Translations under genes and position numbers: made by a program
Assembly: GCA_035546335.1 (NCBI GenBank)
Contig: DATKDP010000139.1
Span: 1-33,255, forward strand
DNA length: 33,255 bases
Source of the DNA: DATKDP01 sp035546335
GTDB lineage: Bacteria > Acidobacteriota > Thermoanaerobaculia > Gp7-AA8
Direction: 5' to 3'
The notes under the pieces: generated by a model
What the model was told of the DNA's origin: nothing
Seen by the model: only the letters and a program-made list of their open reading frames with translations
The model's database searches: none
In this document: positions 8,072-15,869 of the stretch, one piece after another
How positions within the stretch are numbered: the first letter of the stretch is position 1
Layout of the letters: each line of letters begins with the position of its first letter

Positions 8072-9216
8072 CAGGCCCCCTTCCTGCCTCGCGGAATTGA
8101 AACGACTGCGGCCTTGACCGACACGATGGGCGGAAGTCCGTCGGCGAGCGAGATCCATTTCTTTCCCTCGTCGGCTGAAGCAAAGAGCTTTCCACTCCGG
8201 GTCCCGAAATAGACGCCGGCGGGATCGAGAGCGTCGACGGCCATCGCGTCGCGCAGCACCGTTTCGAAGGCTCCCTTCTGCGGCAGCCCGCGCGTCATCG
8301 CCTCCCACTTCTTTCCTCCATTCCGAGTGCGATAGACGCGCAGTTTCCCTTCGGGAGTGCAGCGGAACTCGTCCGACTCGAGCGGAACGATCCAGGCGCA
8401 GTCGGGATCCTGCGGATGGATTGCCATGGCGAACCCGAAATCGGACGGCACCCCGTTGGCTATGTCGGTCCAGCTCGCGCCACGGTCGTCGCTGCGATAC
8501 AGGCCCCAGTGGTTCTGCAGATACATCCGCTCCGGTTTCGAGGTGGATTGAACGACCTTGTGGACGCACTGGCCGAACTCCGGGTGCTTGTCGGGGAGGA
8601 ACTCGGCGCGCACCCCTTTGTTGGACGGTCGCCAGCTGGCGCCCCCGTCCTCGGTGACGTAGAAGCCAGCAGTCGAAACGGCGATCGCCGCGCGGTCGCT
8701 TCGTTCGGGATCGAGCAGGACCGTATGAAGGCAAAGCCCGCCGCCGCCCGGCTGCCATCGCGGCCGTTGCGGATGGTTCCAGAGCCCCTCCACGAGCGAC
8801 CAGCTCTTCCCGGCATTGCGCGAGGTGAAGAGTGCCGCCGGCTCCACGCCGCAGTAGAGCGTGTTCGGCTCGCTCGCCCGCCCGGGAATGATCTGCCAGA
8901 TCTGCTCGAGCGCGGCGCCGGTGCCTTCCGGGAACTTCACGTTCGCCTCGCGGGGATTCGTCCAGGTGCGGCCGAAATTGTCGCTCGACCGGAGCAGCCC
9001 TCCCCAGTGCATGCTCTTCGGTCCGGCCCAGATGCGATGGCGTCCCGCGCGACCGTCGTAGGCCATCGCGTAGACGGCATTGCCGGGGAAATAGGGGCCC
9101 GCGACGTCCCAGCTCGCTCGCCCCTTTCCAGCGCGAAGGAGGAATGCTCCTTTCATCGTACCGACCATGAGGAGGACGTCGCCATTGCGGGGGGTGATGT
9201 GACGAGTGGACGGCAT
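8071..9216 (-). CDS. Cytoplasmic Asp-box (BNR) beta-propeller protein
   Basis: The protein has 381 residues and no signal peptide. At least six Asp-box turns (S/T-x-D-x-G-x-x-W type) are visible: SSDNFGRTW, SRNAGKSW, TEDGGASW, SDDRGASW, TRNGGKKW and SADEGKKW. This is the repeat of sialidase-like and VPS10/sortilin-like propellers. The sialidase catalytic residues are not evident, so a true exo-sialidase should not be assumed despite how such proteins are often named. It is directly coupled to the MoaD/ThiS-like gene. From memory, this pairing recurs in other bacteria, which would suggest a shared but unknown job. Confidence 0.85.
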   Translation of the reverse strand: MPSTRHITPRNGDVLLMVGTMKGAFLLRAGKGRASWDVAGPYFPGNAVYAMAYDGRAGRHRIWAGPKSMHWGGLLRSSDNFGRTWTNPREANVKFPEGTGAALEQIWQIIPGRASEPNTLYCGVEPAALFTSRNAGKSWSLVEGLWNHPQRPRWQPGGGGLCLHTVLLDPERSDRAAIAVSTAGFYVTEDGGASWRPSNKGVRAEFLPDKHPEFGQCVHKVVQSTSKPERMYLQNHWGLYRSDDRGASWTDIANGVPSDFGFAMAIHPQDPDCAWIVPLESDEFRCTPEGKLRVYRTRNGGKKWEAMTRGLPQKGAFETVLRDAMAVDALDPAGVYFGTRSGKLFASADEGKKWISLADGLPPIVSVKAAVVSIPRGRKGA

Positions 9217-9292
9217 GAAAGCGATCTCCTTTCGATGCGACGCGCATCAGCGCGCCGAGCTGTCAATGATAATGGATTGGGGGGTCGGTGGG

Positions 9293-9320
9293 GCAGATGG
9301 CAGATGGCAGATAGCAGATG
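9293..9320 (-). repeat. Heptanucleotide array 3' of bshA
   Basis: There are four tandem copies of GCAGATG on the plus strand (CATCTGC in the sense of bshA), with one base change in the third copy. The array begins ten bases after the bshA stop codon. Confidence 0.85.
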
Positions 9321-9330
9321 CTGGCGCCGA

Positions 9331-10470
9331 TCAGATTTCGACGCCGGCGCTCTCGATCACCCGTTCGTAGAGATCGAGATAGCGCGGCACGACGGTCGAT
9401 ACGTTGAACGGACCGAGGGCGAGCTCGCGTCCGCGGCGTCCCATCTGCAGCCGCAGAGGGTCATCGGAGAGGATCTCGATCGCCCGCGAGGCCATTGCCT
9501 CGATGTCGCCCACCGGGAGGAGATAGCCGACCTCGCCGTCGGTGATGACTTCCGGGAGTCCTCCGACATTCGTGGCGATGACGGGGACCTCGGAAGCGAG
9601 CGCCTCGAGCGCGGCCATTCCGAACGATTCGGTCTCGGAGGGAAGGAGAAATAGGTGACTCGCGCCGAGAATCTCTTCGAGATTCGGCACATTGCCTACG
9701 AAGAAGACGCTGTCGCGGAGTTGATGCTCGCGACAGAACGCTTCCGCTTTCGATCGCTCGGGTCCATCGCCGACCATGATCAACTTGCTGGGAATCACTC
9801 GATTGACGCGGGCGAAGATCTCGAGGACGTCGAGCACTCGCTTGACCGGCCGGAAGTTCGAGACGTGACAGAGGATTCGTTCGTTCGTGTCGCATCCCAA
9901 CATGTGGCAGATCTCCATCCCGTTTCTCCGGAAGCGAGAAGGGTCGACGAAGTTGGGAATGACGTCGATCCTCTTGTCGGTGAAAAAATGCTCGTGTGTC
10001 TCACGGCGCAGCCATTCCGATACAGCCGTCACGCCGTCGGACGATTCGATTCCGAACTTCGTGATCGGTAGATAGCTCTGATCGCGGCCGACGAGCGTGA
10101 TGTCGGTGCCGTGCAGCGTGGTGATCACCTTCAGCCGCTCCGACTTGAGCACCTGTTTGGCGAGAAACGCGCTGATCGCATGTGGAATCGCGTAGTGGAC
10201 GTGCAGGATGTCGAGCTTCTCGTACGACGCCACCTCGGCCATCTTCGTCGCCAGCGCGAGTGTGTAAGGAGGATACGGATCGAACAGCGGATATGGGGTG
10301 ACCGTCACCTCGTGAAAGCGGACGCGCTCGTGCAGAGTGTCGAGACGCGACGGTAGCGCGTAGCTGATGAAGTGAACCTCGTTTCCTCCGCGCGCCAGAG
10401 CGAGGCCGAGCTCCGTCGCGACCACGCCCGATCCGCCGAACGTCGGATAACAGGTGATTCCGATCTTCAC
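9331..10470 (-). CDS. bshA: N-acetyl-alpha-D-glucosaminyl L-malate synthase (bacillithiol step 1)
   Basis: BshA is a GT4 retaining glycosyltransferase that joins GlcNAc from UDP-GlcNAc to L-malate, the first step of bacillithiol synthesis. The 379-residue protein opens with VKIGITCYPTFGGSGVVATE, which matches the BshA N-terminus; the Gly-rich loop is at 12-17. The GT4 core follows: TTLHGTDITLVG, VIPNFVD, and ETESFGMAALEALASEVPVI with the EX7E-type donor-binding motif. The start is GTG at 10470, which overlaps the bshB TGA as GTGA; a longer open frame upstream is only the bshB shadow. It is the last gene of the five-gene run, after bshC and bshB. Confidence 0.95.
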   Translation of the reverse strand: MKIGITCYPTFGGSGVVATELGLALARGGNEVHFISYALPSRLDTLHERVRFHEVTVTPYPLFDPYPPYTLALATKMAEVASYEKLDILHVHYAIPHAISAFLAKQVLKSERLKVITTLHGTDITLVGRDQSYLPITKFGIESSDGVTAVSEWLRRETHEHFFTDKRIDVIPNFVDPSRFRRNGMEICHMLGCDTNERILCHVSNFRPVKRVLDVLEIFARVNRVIPSKLIMVGDGPERSKAEAFCREHQLRDSVFFVGNVPNLEEILGASHLFLLPSETESFGMAALEALASEVPVIATNVGGLPEVITDGEVGYLLPVGDIEAMASRAIEILSDDPLRLQMGRRGRELALGPFNVSTVVPRYLDLYERVIESAGVEI

Positions 10471-11198
10471 GAAACCTCTCTTCCGGAATAGGCCGCCACG
10501 AGATCGTCGATACGAGGCGGTTGCTTCGTCACGAACGGCTCGCCGTATGCGGCGCCGATGATCGAGCCGAAATGACGGCCCCGCGCCTCGATCATCTCCA
10601 GGAACGATTTCTCGGAGATGAACGTTCGCGGCTCGCGCGACTGGGGGTCGTAGAACTGCGACTTGTAGGTGGCGATGGCCTTCATCTTGCGGGCCCACGC
10701 CGTGGTGACGTCGGCGATGAAGGTCGGCTCGCGAACCCACGCCTGCATGTAGTAGATGACGCTGTGCGGGCGATGATGGTTCTGCCCCGTCTCGATTTTC
10801 TTCAGACCGGCGTAGAACGACGCTTCGGTGACGAGTCTTCCGGCGCGGCTGTGATCGGGGTGCCGGTCCTCCGGGTACGGTGCGACGACCACCGAAGGGC
10901 GGTACCGCCGAACCAGCCGGATGATCTCCAGCTCTTCCTCGCGTCCGGTGCGGAGGTTGCCGTCCCCGAGATCGAGCTGCTCGCGAAAGGCGGCCCCGAG
11001 GATCTTCTGCGCCCTTCGAGACTCGCGAAGGCGTTTTGCGGGGGTGCCCCTGGTTCCCATCTCGCCGCGCGTCACATCGACGAGTCCGACGAGCTTGCCC
11101 TGAGAGACAGCCTGAACGACCGTGCCGCCACACGACAGCTCGATGTCATCGGCATGGGCTCCAAACACGAGGATATCGACTCGCTGATCGCGCTGCAT
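10467..11198 (-). CDS. bshB: Bacillithiol biosynthesis deacetylase (step 2)
   Basis: BshB is a zinc LmbE/PIG-L-type deacetylase that removes the acetyl group from GlcNAc-malate. The protein has 243 residues. The metal motif AHADDIE is at 14-20 (A-H-x-D-D-x-E class) and the second His pair is HPDH at 113-116, in PYPEDRHPDHSRAG. GTVVQAVSQG and YKSQF also fit. I chose the ATG at 11198: GAGAG lies five bases upstream, and it is eight bases after the bshC stop. An in-frame GTG two codons earlier is an alternative. The stop overlaps the bshA start. This is the BshB1-like form encoded with bshA. Confidence 0.93.
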   Translation of the reverse strand: MQRDQRVDILVFGAHADDIELSCGGTVVQAVSQGKLVGLVDVTRGEMGTRGTPAKRLRESRRAQKILGAAFREQLDLGDGNLRTGREEELEIIRLVRRYRPSVVVAPYPEDRHPDHSRAGRLVTEASFYAGLKKIETGQNHHRPHSVIYYMQAWVREPTFIADVTTAWARKMKAIATYKSQFYDPQSREPRTFISEKSFLEMIEARGRHFGSIIGAAYGEPFVTKQPPRIDDLVAAYSGREVS

Positions 11199-11206
11199 GT
11201 TCACTC

Positions 11207-12802
11207 TCAGAGGGGAATGATCTTCACAATCGGCTGATCGGGCTCGATGTCGGAGACGAGCCGGTCGACGAGTTGCGTACCGTAGTCGTGCCACCAGGTG
11301 ACCCACGCGGCAACCCGGTCCTGCGGCTGGCCGGCGGGGAATAGGGTGGCGCAGGCGCGTTGCACCGCCCGGTAGCGCTCCGCATCCGCACGGGTGACCG
11401 CGAGGACGGATCGCTGACTGAGTTTCTCGAAGTGATATCGGATCTTGCGCATCGTTTTCTCGATCGACCGCTCGAGACCGGCGTCGGCGGCGAGAGCCGC
11501 AGCGCGAACGGCGGCGAGATCCTCCTCCATACGTGAAGCAGCGCTCCCGACCATACGCTGCATCCGTTCGACAGGCTCCGCATCGTGTCGGGCGATGACC
11601 TCTTCCGGAGTCATCGCCAGCTCGGCCGGATCGATCCCGTACTTGTCGACGGCGCGGATGAATCGTGCCGGCGCGACGAGTGCGTGCCCGCGAAGCGCCA
11701 CGTGCGGTTGCTCGACTCGAAGCATTCGATGCAGCGGACCGAGCTGTGCGTAGTACGACACCTCGGCAGGTCCGCCGACGAAGACCGAAGGGCCGAAAAC
11801 GAAATCCTGCAGAAGCGGGCGGGCGAGGGCCGCCGTGGAGATCCGTTCGGGGCTCTCGTCGATCATTCCGATCACATCGCGCTCATCCAGTCGTCTGTCG
11901 CCGCTCATCCAGCCGTTCTCGTCCCGCCGAAGCGGTTCGCGCTCACTCTCCTCATTGATCGCGAAGAGAAGGGCGTAGTGACCATCGGGAGAGCGCTCCA
12001 CCTGCGGCTGGTAGCCGTCGCGGGTGAGGGCACGAGACCGTTCGGCGATGAGCGACTCCGCTTCGTCGATCCGCTCGGCCAGCGTGCGGAACAGCGGAGC
12101 CCCTTGTCGCCGGAGCTGGGGGAGGAGGGAGTCGACCAGGACCACGCCGCGGCCGGAGAGCGCCTCGGCGAGGAGCCTCGCGAACGATTCTCCGAACGTC
12201 AAAGAGGGTGACAGCCATCCACTCTCGGCGAATTGCGTGGCCTCGAGAAAGGAGCGGCGCAGAGACTCGGGGATCGCCAGGTCTCCGACGATTCTGCGAG
12301 GAGAGCCGGAATGCTCGAGGGGCCGGAGGGTCTGCAGTCCATCATTCCCGCGTGTCTGCAGTGATATGGTCGCGACCTCGTCGAAGTCCGAGTCCTCGGT
12401 TGCCATCCAGAAAAAGATCGTCGATGCGACGCCGCGGGCGGCGAGCTTGTCGCGCAGCGCGAGAAGCGAGGCGATCTTCGCCAGTGTATAGAGCGGGCCG
12501 CCTCCGAACCCCACCTGCTGCCCGGCGACGAGCGTGACGGTCTCGCCGCGATTCCAGCGATCGAGCTCCGCCTCGACATCGTTTCCCCAGCCGGCGTTCG
12601 ACGCAGCGAGGGCGCCCGCCAGCTCGTTCATCCGGCGAGGTGCGGCGGGAGGCTTCCAGGAGTCGGGCGGAGTCCTTTCGAGCCAGCGCGCAGCGGAGCC
12701 GCGGCCGGTGACCAGATCGAGCGCGAAACGGCTGATCGAAGGATAGTGCTCGAGCGGCAGGGAAGGAGCCTCGATGAGCGGAGAAGCAGGCATCGTCGTC
12801 AT
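11207..12802 (-). CDS. bshC: Bacillithiol synthase, putative cysteine ligase (step 3)
   Basis: BshC adds cysteine to GlcN-malate to give bacillithiol. The 531-residue length matches the family. Diagnostic stretches are VAGQQVGFGGGPLYTLAKIA (family: G-Q-Q-x-G-x-x-x-G-P-L-Y-T-x-x-K) and TIFFWMATEDSDFDEV (family: P-V-F-W-x-A-x-E-D-H-D-F), followed by a long helical C-terminal region of coiled-coil type. The His common in the ED-H-DF motif is Ser here, and Phe replaces Leu in the GQQ loop, so this is a divergent member. The ATG overlaps the methyltransferase stop as TGATG. Having bshA, bshB and bshC together makes the pathway assignment strong. Confidence 0.93.
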   Translation of the reverse strand: MTTMPASPLIEAPSLPLEHYPSISRFALDLVTGRGSAARWLERTPPDSWKPPAAPRRMNELAGALAASNAGWGNDVEAELDRWNRGETVTLVAGQQVGFGGGPLYTLAKIASLLALRDKLAARGVASTIFFWMATEDSDFDEVATISLQTRGNDGLQTLRPLEHSGSPRRIVGDLAIPESLRRSFLEATQFAESGWLSPSLTFGESFARLLAEALSGRGVVLVDSLLPQLRRQGAPLFRTLAERIDEAESLIAERSRALTRDGYQPQVERSPDGHYALLFAINEESEREPLRRDENGWMSGDRRLDERDVIGMIDESPERISTAALARPLLQDFVFGPSVFVGGPAEVSYYAQLGPLHRMLRVEQPHVALRGHALVAPARFIRAVDKYGIDPAELAMTPEEVIARHDAEPVERMQRMVGSAASRMEEDLAAVRAAALAADAGLERSIEKTMRKIRYHFEKLSQRSVLAVTRADAERYRAVQRACATLFPAGQPQDRVAAWVTWWHDYGTQLVDRLVSDIEPDQPIVKIIPL

Positions 12803-13512
12803 CAGTTCTTCGTGCCGACCACGATCAGGCGGGGGCTCGCCTGATGATATCCGCTTCCGTCGAAATCGCCGAAAACGTCACGGATTCGAAACTCGGCGGC
12901 GGCGAACATTGCGGCGATCTCCTCGAGATCGTAACCGCGAACCCGTTCGAGGAAATGACGGCCATCGATGGTGATTCGCTTGCTGAACGCGCGGGCGGAG
13001 GAATCGAACCATCGCTCGATCTCGACCCGTCCGGAGTCGGTCTCACGGACCTCCTTGCGAGTCATTCGTCTGATCTCGTGGTGAACGTTGAGGTAGTCGA
13101 ACAGAAACGTCGCGCCCCGTACGAGCACGCGCGACATCTCTTCGACGACCCGCTGGTTGTCCCTCTCAGTCTCGAAGTAGCCGAAGCTGGTGAAAAAATT
13201 GACCAGTCCCTGAAACGTTCCGTCCCTGAACGGCAGGTCGCGCATGTCAGAGAGCGCGACCCGCATCTCTCCATACTGCCGCAGCCCCGTTCGGAGCAGA
13301 ACATACGACAGATCACAACCGACGACCGTGTAGCCATGGGTCGCCATCTCCTGAATGTGGCGCCCGCCGCCGCACGCGAGATCGAGAATGCAGCCGCCCA
13401 GGCTGCCGACCTGCGAGATGAAGAAATCGACCTGTCGCTTCGCTTCCTCTTCGTCGCGATGTGCGTAGAGCTCGAGATATTCTTCCCCGAACCATTCTCG
13501 ATACCAGGTCAG
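12802..13512 (-). CDS. Class I SAM-dependent methyltransferase with CTG start, in the bacillithiol operon
   Basis: Reading back from the first in-frame ATG (13347) gives another 55 codons that are clearly part of the gene: WYREWFGEEYLELYAHRDE near the N-terminus and the SAM-binding motif I LDLACGGGRH. These are absent if translation starts at 13347. No ATG, GTG or TTG exists between those codons and the in-frame TGA at 13530-13528. The CTG at 13512 follows GGGAGGA (13522-13516) with a short four-base spacer, so I take it as the start, giving 236 residues. VALSDMRDLPF and FFTSFGYFE are motifs II-III. The methyl acceptor is not visible. Translational coupling to bshC raises the possibility that it methylates bacillithiol or a precursor, as NmbA does in Chlorobiaceae. 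Confidence is high for the family and low for the substrate. Confidence 0.85.
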   Translation of the reverse strand: MTWYREWFGEEYLELYAHRDEEEAKRQVDFFISQVGSLGGCILDLACGGGRHIQEMATHGYTVVGCDLSYVLLRTGLRQYGEMRVALSDMRDLPFRDGTFQGLVNFFTSFGYFETERDNQRVVEEMSRVLVRGATFLFDYLNVHHEIRRMTRKEVRETDSGRVEIERWFDSSARAFSKRITIDGRHFLERVRGYDLEEIAAMFAAAEFRIRDVFGDFDGSGYHQASPRLIVVGTKN

Positions 13513-13515
13513 ACT

Positions 13516-13522
13516 TCCTCCC
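13516..13522 (-). promoter_or_regulatory. Shine-Dalgarno for the CTG-start methyltransferase
   Basis: GGGAGGA on the minus strand lies four bases before CTG, counted from the GGAGG core. It sits just after the TGA of the MglA-like gene. It is the only good ribosome-binding site near the gene and is the main support for the CTG start. Confidence 0.6.
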
Positions 13523-13532
13523 GCGACTCAAC

Positions 13533-14540
13533 TCAGTGTCGAAGCCTCCTGATGATGCCGGCTTCATGATCCTTCGCCTTCTGCAGCGCCTCTTCGAGCG
13601 CGCGGACCACTGCGCGGGCACTGTCGTGCATCGCTCGCAGGGCACCATCGTCGGCCGGATCGTCGAAGGGCATCTCTCCCGGATCGAACATCCCGGCTGA
13701 AGGCGGCCCGCTCGCCGCCTGCTCCCCCTGGCGCAGAAACGGGAACACCGCGGGCTCGGGCGGTGCTACCGATGGTTGCTCCACGAGAGGCACATCGGCC
13801 CACGGTGCGGCAGTGCCCTCCGCGGTGGCCGCAGGCTGCCCGGCGGAGAGCCCCTGTACGTTGACCTTCGGGCCGCCTTCGCTCGCGAAGACGACACCCG
13901 AGCCTGCGGTGAGATCGGGAGCGTCGAGCTGCGGAGCCCCTGCGAGAGTGATGTCGACGTGGTTCCGAACGTTCTCGATGATCCGATTCACCCCTTCGCG
14001 GAGCGTCTGCATGACGCCCACGCCCTGCAGAGCCACCGCCTCGACGACGGGGGCGGAGCCCGAACGGAGGTAGACGCTCATCTCGTCGACAGGCATCGCC
14101 GAGGCGAGATCGCGTTTGTTGTACTGGAAGACGAGTGCGACTTTCTCCGGGTCGATTCGATTGAGTCGCAAGTTGTCGTGCAGGTTTCCGAGGCTCTGAA
14201 GATTCGATTCGCGCATCGATGCCTGTGAATCGGCGACGAAGACCACTCCGTCGGCCCCGCGCAGCACGAGCTTGCGGGTGGCATCGTAGAAGACCTGGCC
14301 GGGCACGGTGTAGAGCTGGACTCGAACCTTCTGCCCTCCGATCGTCCCGAGCTCCATGGGAAGAAAATCGAAGAAGAGCGTTCGATCGGTCTCGGTCGCC
14401 ATCGAGAGAAGCTTTCCCTTCTGGTCGAGCTTCGGGTTGGTGTAAATCTTCTCGAGGTTCGTCGTCTTCCCGCAGAGACCTGGGCCGTAGTAGACGAGCT
14501 TCAATGTGATCTCGTTCGTTGCTTTGTTCACCAGGGCCAT
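13533..14540 (-). CDS. mglA: MglA-like Ras-family GTPase with long C-terminal extension
   Basis: The first 200 of 335 residues are an MglA-type small GTPase: P-loop GPGLCGKT (19-26), TDRTLFFDFLP (51-61) in the switch region, TVPGQ (78-82) and the G4 motif NKRD (141-144). MglA switches between GTP and GDP to set cell polarity in gliding and twitching bacteria; relatives occur widely in non-motile species. Residues about 201-300 form a Pro/Ala/Glu-rich linker, and 300-335 is a predicted amphipathic helix ending in basic residues, which is not part of standard 195-residue MglA. No MglB/roadblock partner is encoded in the window. It is the first gene of the minus-strand run that continues into the methyltransferase and bshC-B-A. 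Confidence is high for the family and low for a link with thiol synthesis. Confidence 0.9.
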   Translation of the reverse strand: MALVNKATNEITLKLVYYGPGLCGKTTNLEKIYTNPKLDQKGKLLSMATETDRTLFFDFLPMELGTIGGQKVRVQLYTVPGQVFYDATRKLVLRGADGVVFVADSQASMRESNLQSLGNLHDNLRLNRIDPEKVALVFQYNKRDLASAMPVDEMSVYLRSGSAPVVEAVALQGVGVMQTLREGVNRIIENVRNHVDITLAGAPQLDAPDLTAGSGVVFASEGGPKVNVQGLSAGQPAATAEGTAAPWADVPLVEQPSVAPPEPAVFPFLRQGEQAASGPPSAGMFDPGEMPFDDPADDGALRAMHDSARAVVRALEEALQKAKDHEAGIIRRLRH

Positions 14541-14650
14541 CGCTGCGCCTCCACCGGGAAAGCTTAGCAGAAAGCAGAAAAGGGAGGCTCCGTGGTCGAC
14601 GAGGCCTCTCCACCTCGTCCATTCAATTCAATTTCTGATAGCCTTACACC

Positions 14651-15331
14651 ATGAATCGAAAGTCCTCACTCTTCGACAGAGTCTGCTCGAGCGTGATCGT
14701 CGGCGTGGTGCGGGAGGAAACGGCCGAGGATGGACTCGCCGTCGCACGAACCTACGCACGGCACGGCCTGGATGTCATCGAGATTACATTCACCACGCCC
14801 GCCGCGGAGTCGATCATTCGCACACTGCGTGAGGAGTCGGATGGCAGGATCACCATCGCTGCGGGATCGTTGCGCAACGGCAACGACGCTGCGGCCGCGC
14901 GTCGCGCCGGCGCCGAGATCCTCGTGTCACCCCACACCGATCTTCGTGTCATCGAGTACGGGACCGAGAATCAGCTTCTGGTCATCGCGGGCGCTGCAAC
15001 ACCGACCGAGATCATCCAGGCGTGGGAACGCGGGGCCGACCTGATCAAGGTCTATCCTGCTGCACACTTGGGAGGGCCGGATTACATCCGCACCATTCGA
15101 CAGCCGATTCGCGACGTCCCCCTTCTGGCGGGTGGGCCGGTGCCGCTCGAGCTGATCGAGGCGTATCTCGAGGCGGGCGTCCTCGCGGTGAATCTCGGCG
15201 GTTCTCTCGCCGTTCCCGATCTCGTCCGACAGAAGAAGTGGGACGCCATAGGGAAACGTGTGGAACAGGCGATTGCAACGGTGCGTTCCCTTCGATCGGA
15301 GCTGCCGATGGCAGATTCGATGGTGCACTGA
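14651..15331 (+). CDS. eda: 2-keto-3-deoxy-6-phosphogluconate (KDPG) aldolase family protein
   Basis: The enzyme splits KDPG into pyruvate and glyceraldehyde 3-phosphate in the Entner-Doudoroff pathway, or acts on KHG. The 226-residue protein has the family landmarks: the general base E44 in VIEITFTTPAAES, SPHTD near 93-97, the Schiff-base lysine K133 in LIKVYPAAHLGGP, and the phosphate loop LAGGPVP. The family's usual GTV after strand 3 reads GSL, and the usual PTGG reads LAGG, so substrate preference may differ. It is divergent from the MglA-like gene across about 110 bases, and a small exported protein follows 16 bases later. No clear ribosome-binding site precedes the ATG. Confidence 0.88.
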   Translation: MNRKSSLFDRVCSSVIVGVVREETAEDGLAVARTYARHGLDVIEITFTTPAAESIIRTLREESDGRITIAAGSLRNGNDAAAARRAGAEILVSPHTDLRVIEYGTENQLLVIAGAATPTEIIQAWERGADLIKVYPAAHLGGPDYIRTIRQPIRDVPLLAGGPVPLELIEAYLEAGVLAVNLGGSLAVPDLVRQKKWDAIGKRVEQAIATVRSLRSELPMADSMVH

Positions 15332-15347
15332 GATCGATCCTCGGGCG

Positions 15348-15869
15348 ATGATGATGCTCGCTTTCATAGTGGCGTTTCTTCTCGCTCCCGGAGCCACGGT
15401 ACCGAATTTTCCCTCGGCTTCCCCCGCTGCCTGGATGCAGCCGGAGGCGTTCCGACTCTCGGTCGGAATGGCGCGCGGGGATGTCGTTCGAATTCTCACT
15501 CGCGACCGCCACAAGATCGAGCCATCGAAGAGGCCCGAGGAGATCATCGTCGAGCAGGACAACTATCGGCGCGTGACGCTCACGTTCCGCGGCGATCGAC
15601 TACGTTCCCTCCGCTTCGAGATGGTGGCTACGCTCGTCGAGGTGCGAGAGTCATTCGACGTCGAGACCAGGCGGCTGGAAAGGCAGTTCGGCAAGCCGCG
15701 CTCCCCCTCGCCGAAGAAGACGCTGATCTACGACCGCTCGTCGCCGAACATCATTGCCGTTTTGACCGACGACCCCTCGTCGGCCCTCGGCAAGCAGGGA
15801 TTCGGGATGCTGGTGGTCCGCTACTTCGAGCCGCCGCCGAGGGAGGCCGGCGCAGCCGATTCCGACTGA
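15348..15869 (+). CDS. Small exported protein of unknown function
   Basis: This 173-residue protein starts with three consecutive Met codons and a signal peptide (MMMLAFIVAFLLAPGATV). I do not recognise a family. The body alternates charged and hydrophobic residues in a way that suggests beta strands (EIIVEQDNYRRVTLTFRGDR, then LRSLRFEMVATLVEV). It begins 16 bases after the KDPG aldolase stop and is probably in the same transcript. Its last 49 bases overlap the 3' end of the convergent propeller gene. The open frame continues upstream inside the aldolase gene, but only the ATG cluster gives a signal peptide. Confidence 0.7.
   Translation: MMMLAFIVAFLLAPGATVPNFPSASPAAWMQPEAFRLSVGMARGDVVRILTRDRHKIEPSKRPEEIIVEQDNYRRVTLTFRGDRLRSLRFEMVATLVEVRESFDVETRRLERQFGKPRSPSPKKTLIYDRSSPNIIAVLTDDPSSALGKQGFGMLVVRYFEPPPREAGAADSD

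Noticed and set aside
8071..9216. Exo-alpha-sialidase
   Set aside because: Asp-boxes are present, but the sialidase Arg triad and catalytic Tyr/Glu could not be recognised, and there is no signal peptide.
8416..9654. A plus-strand open frame of about 410 codons across the propeller and bshA genes
   Set aside because: It crosses two clear minus-strand genes and their gap and has shadow-type composition.
10471..11133. N-terminal extension of bshA in the same frame
   Set aside because: It coincides with bshB in another frame and is Arg/Gly/His-rich; the GTG at 10470 matches the BshA N-terminus.
12802..13347. Methyltransferase starting at the first ATG
   Set aside because: This would remove the SAM-binding motif I and the conserved N-terminal helix that are encoded in frame just upstream.
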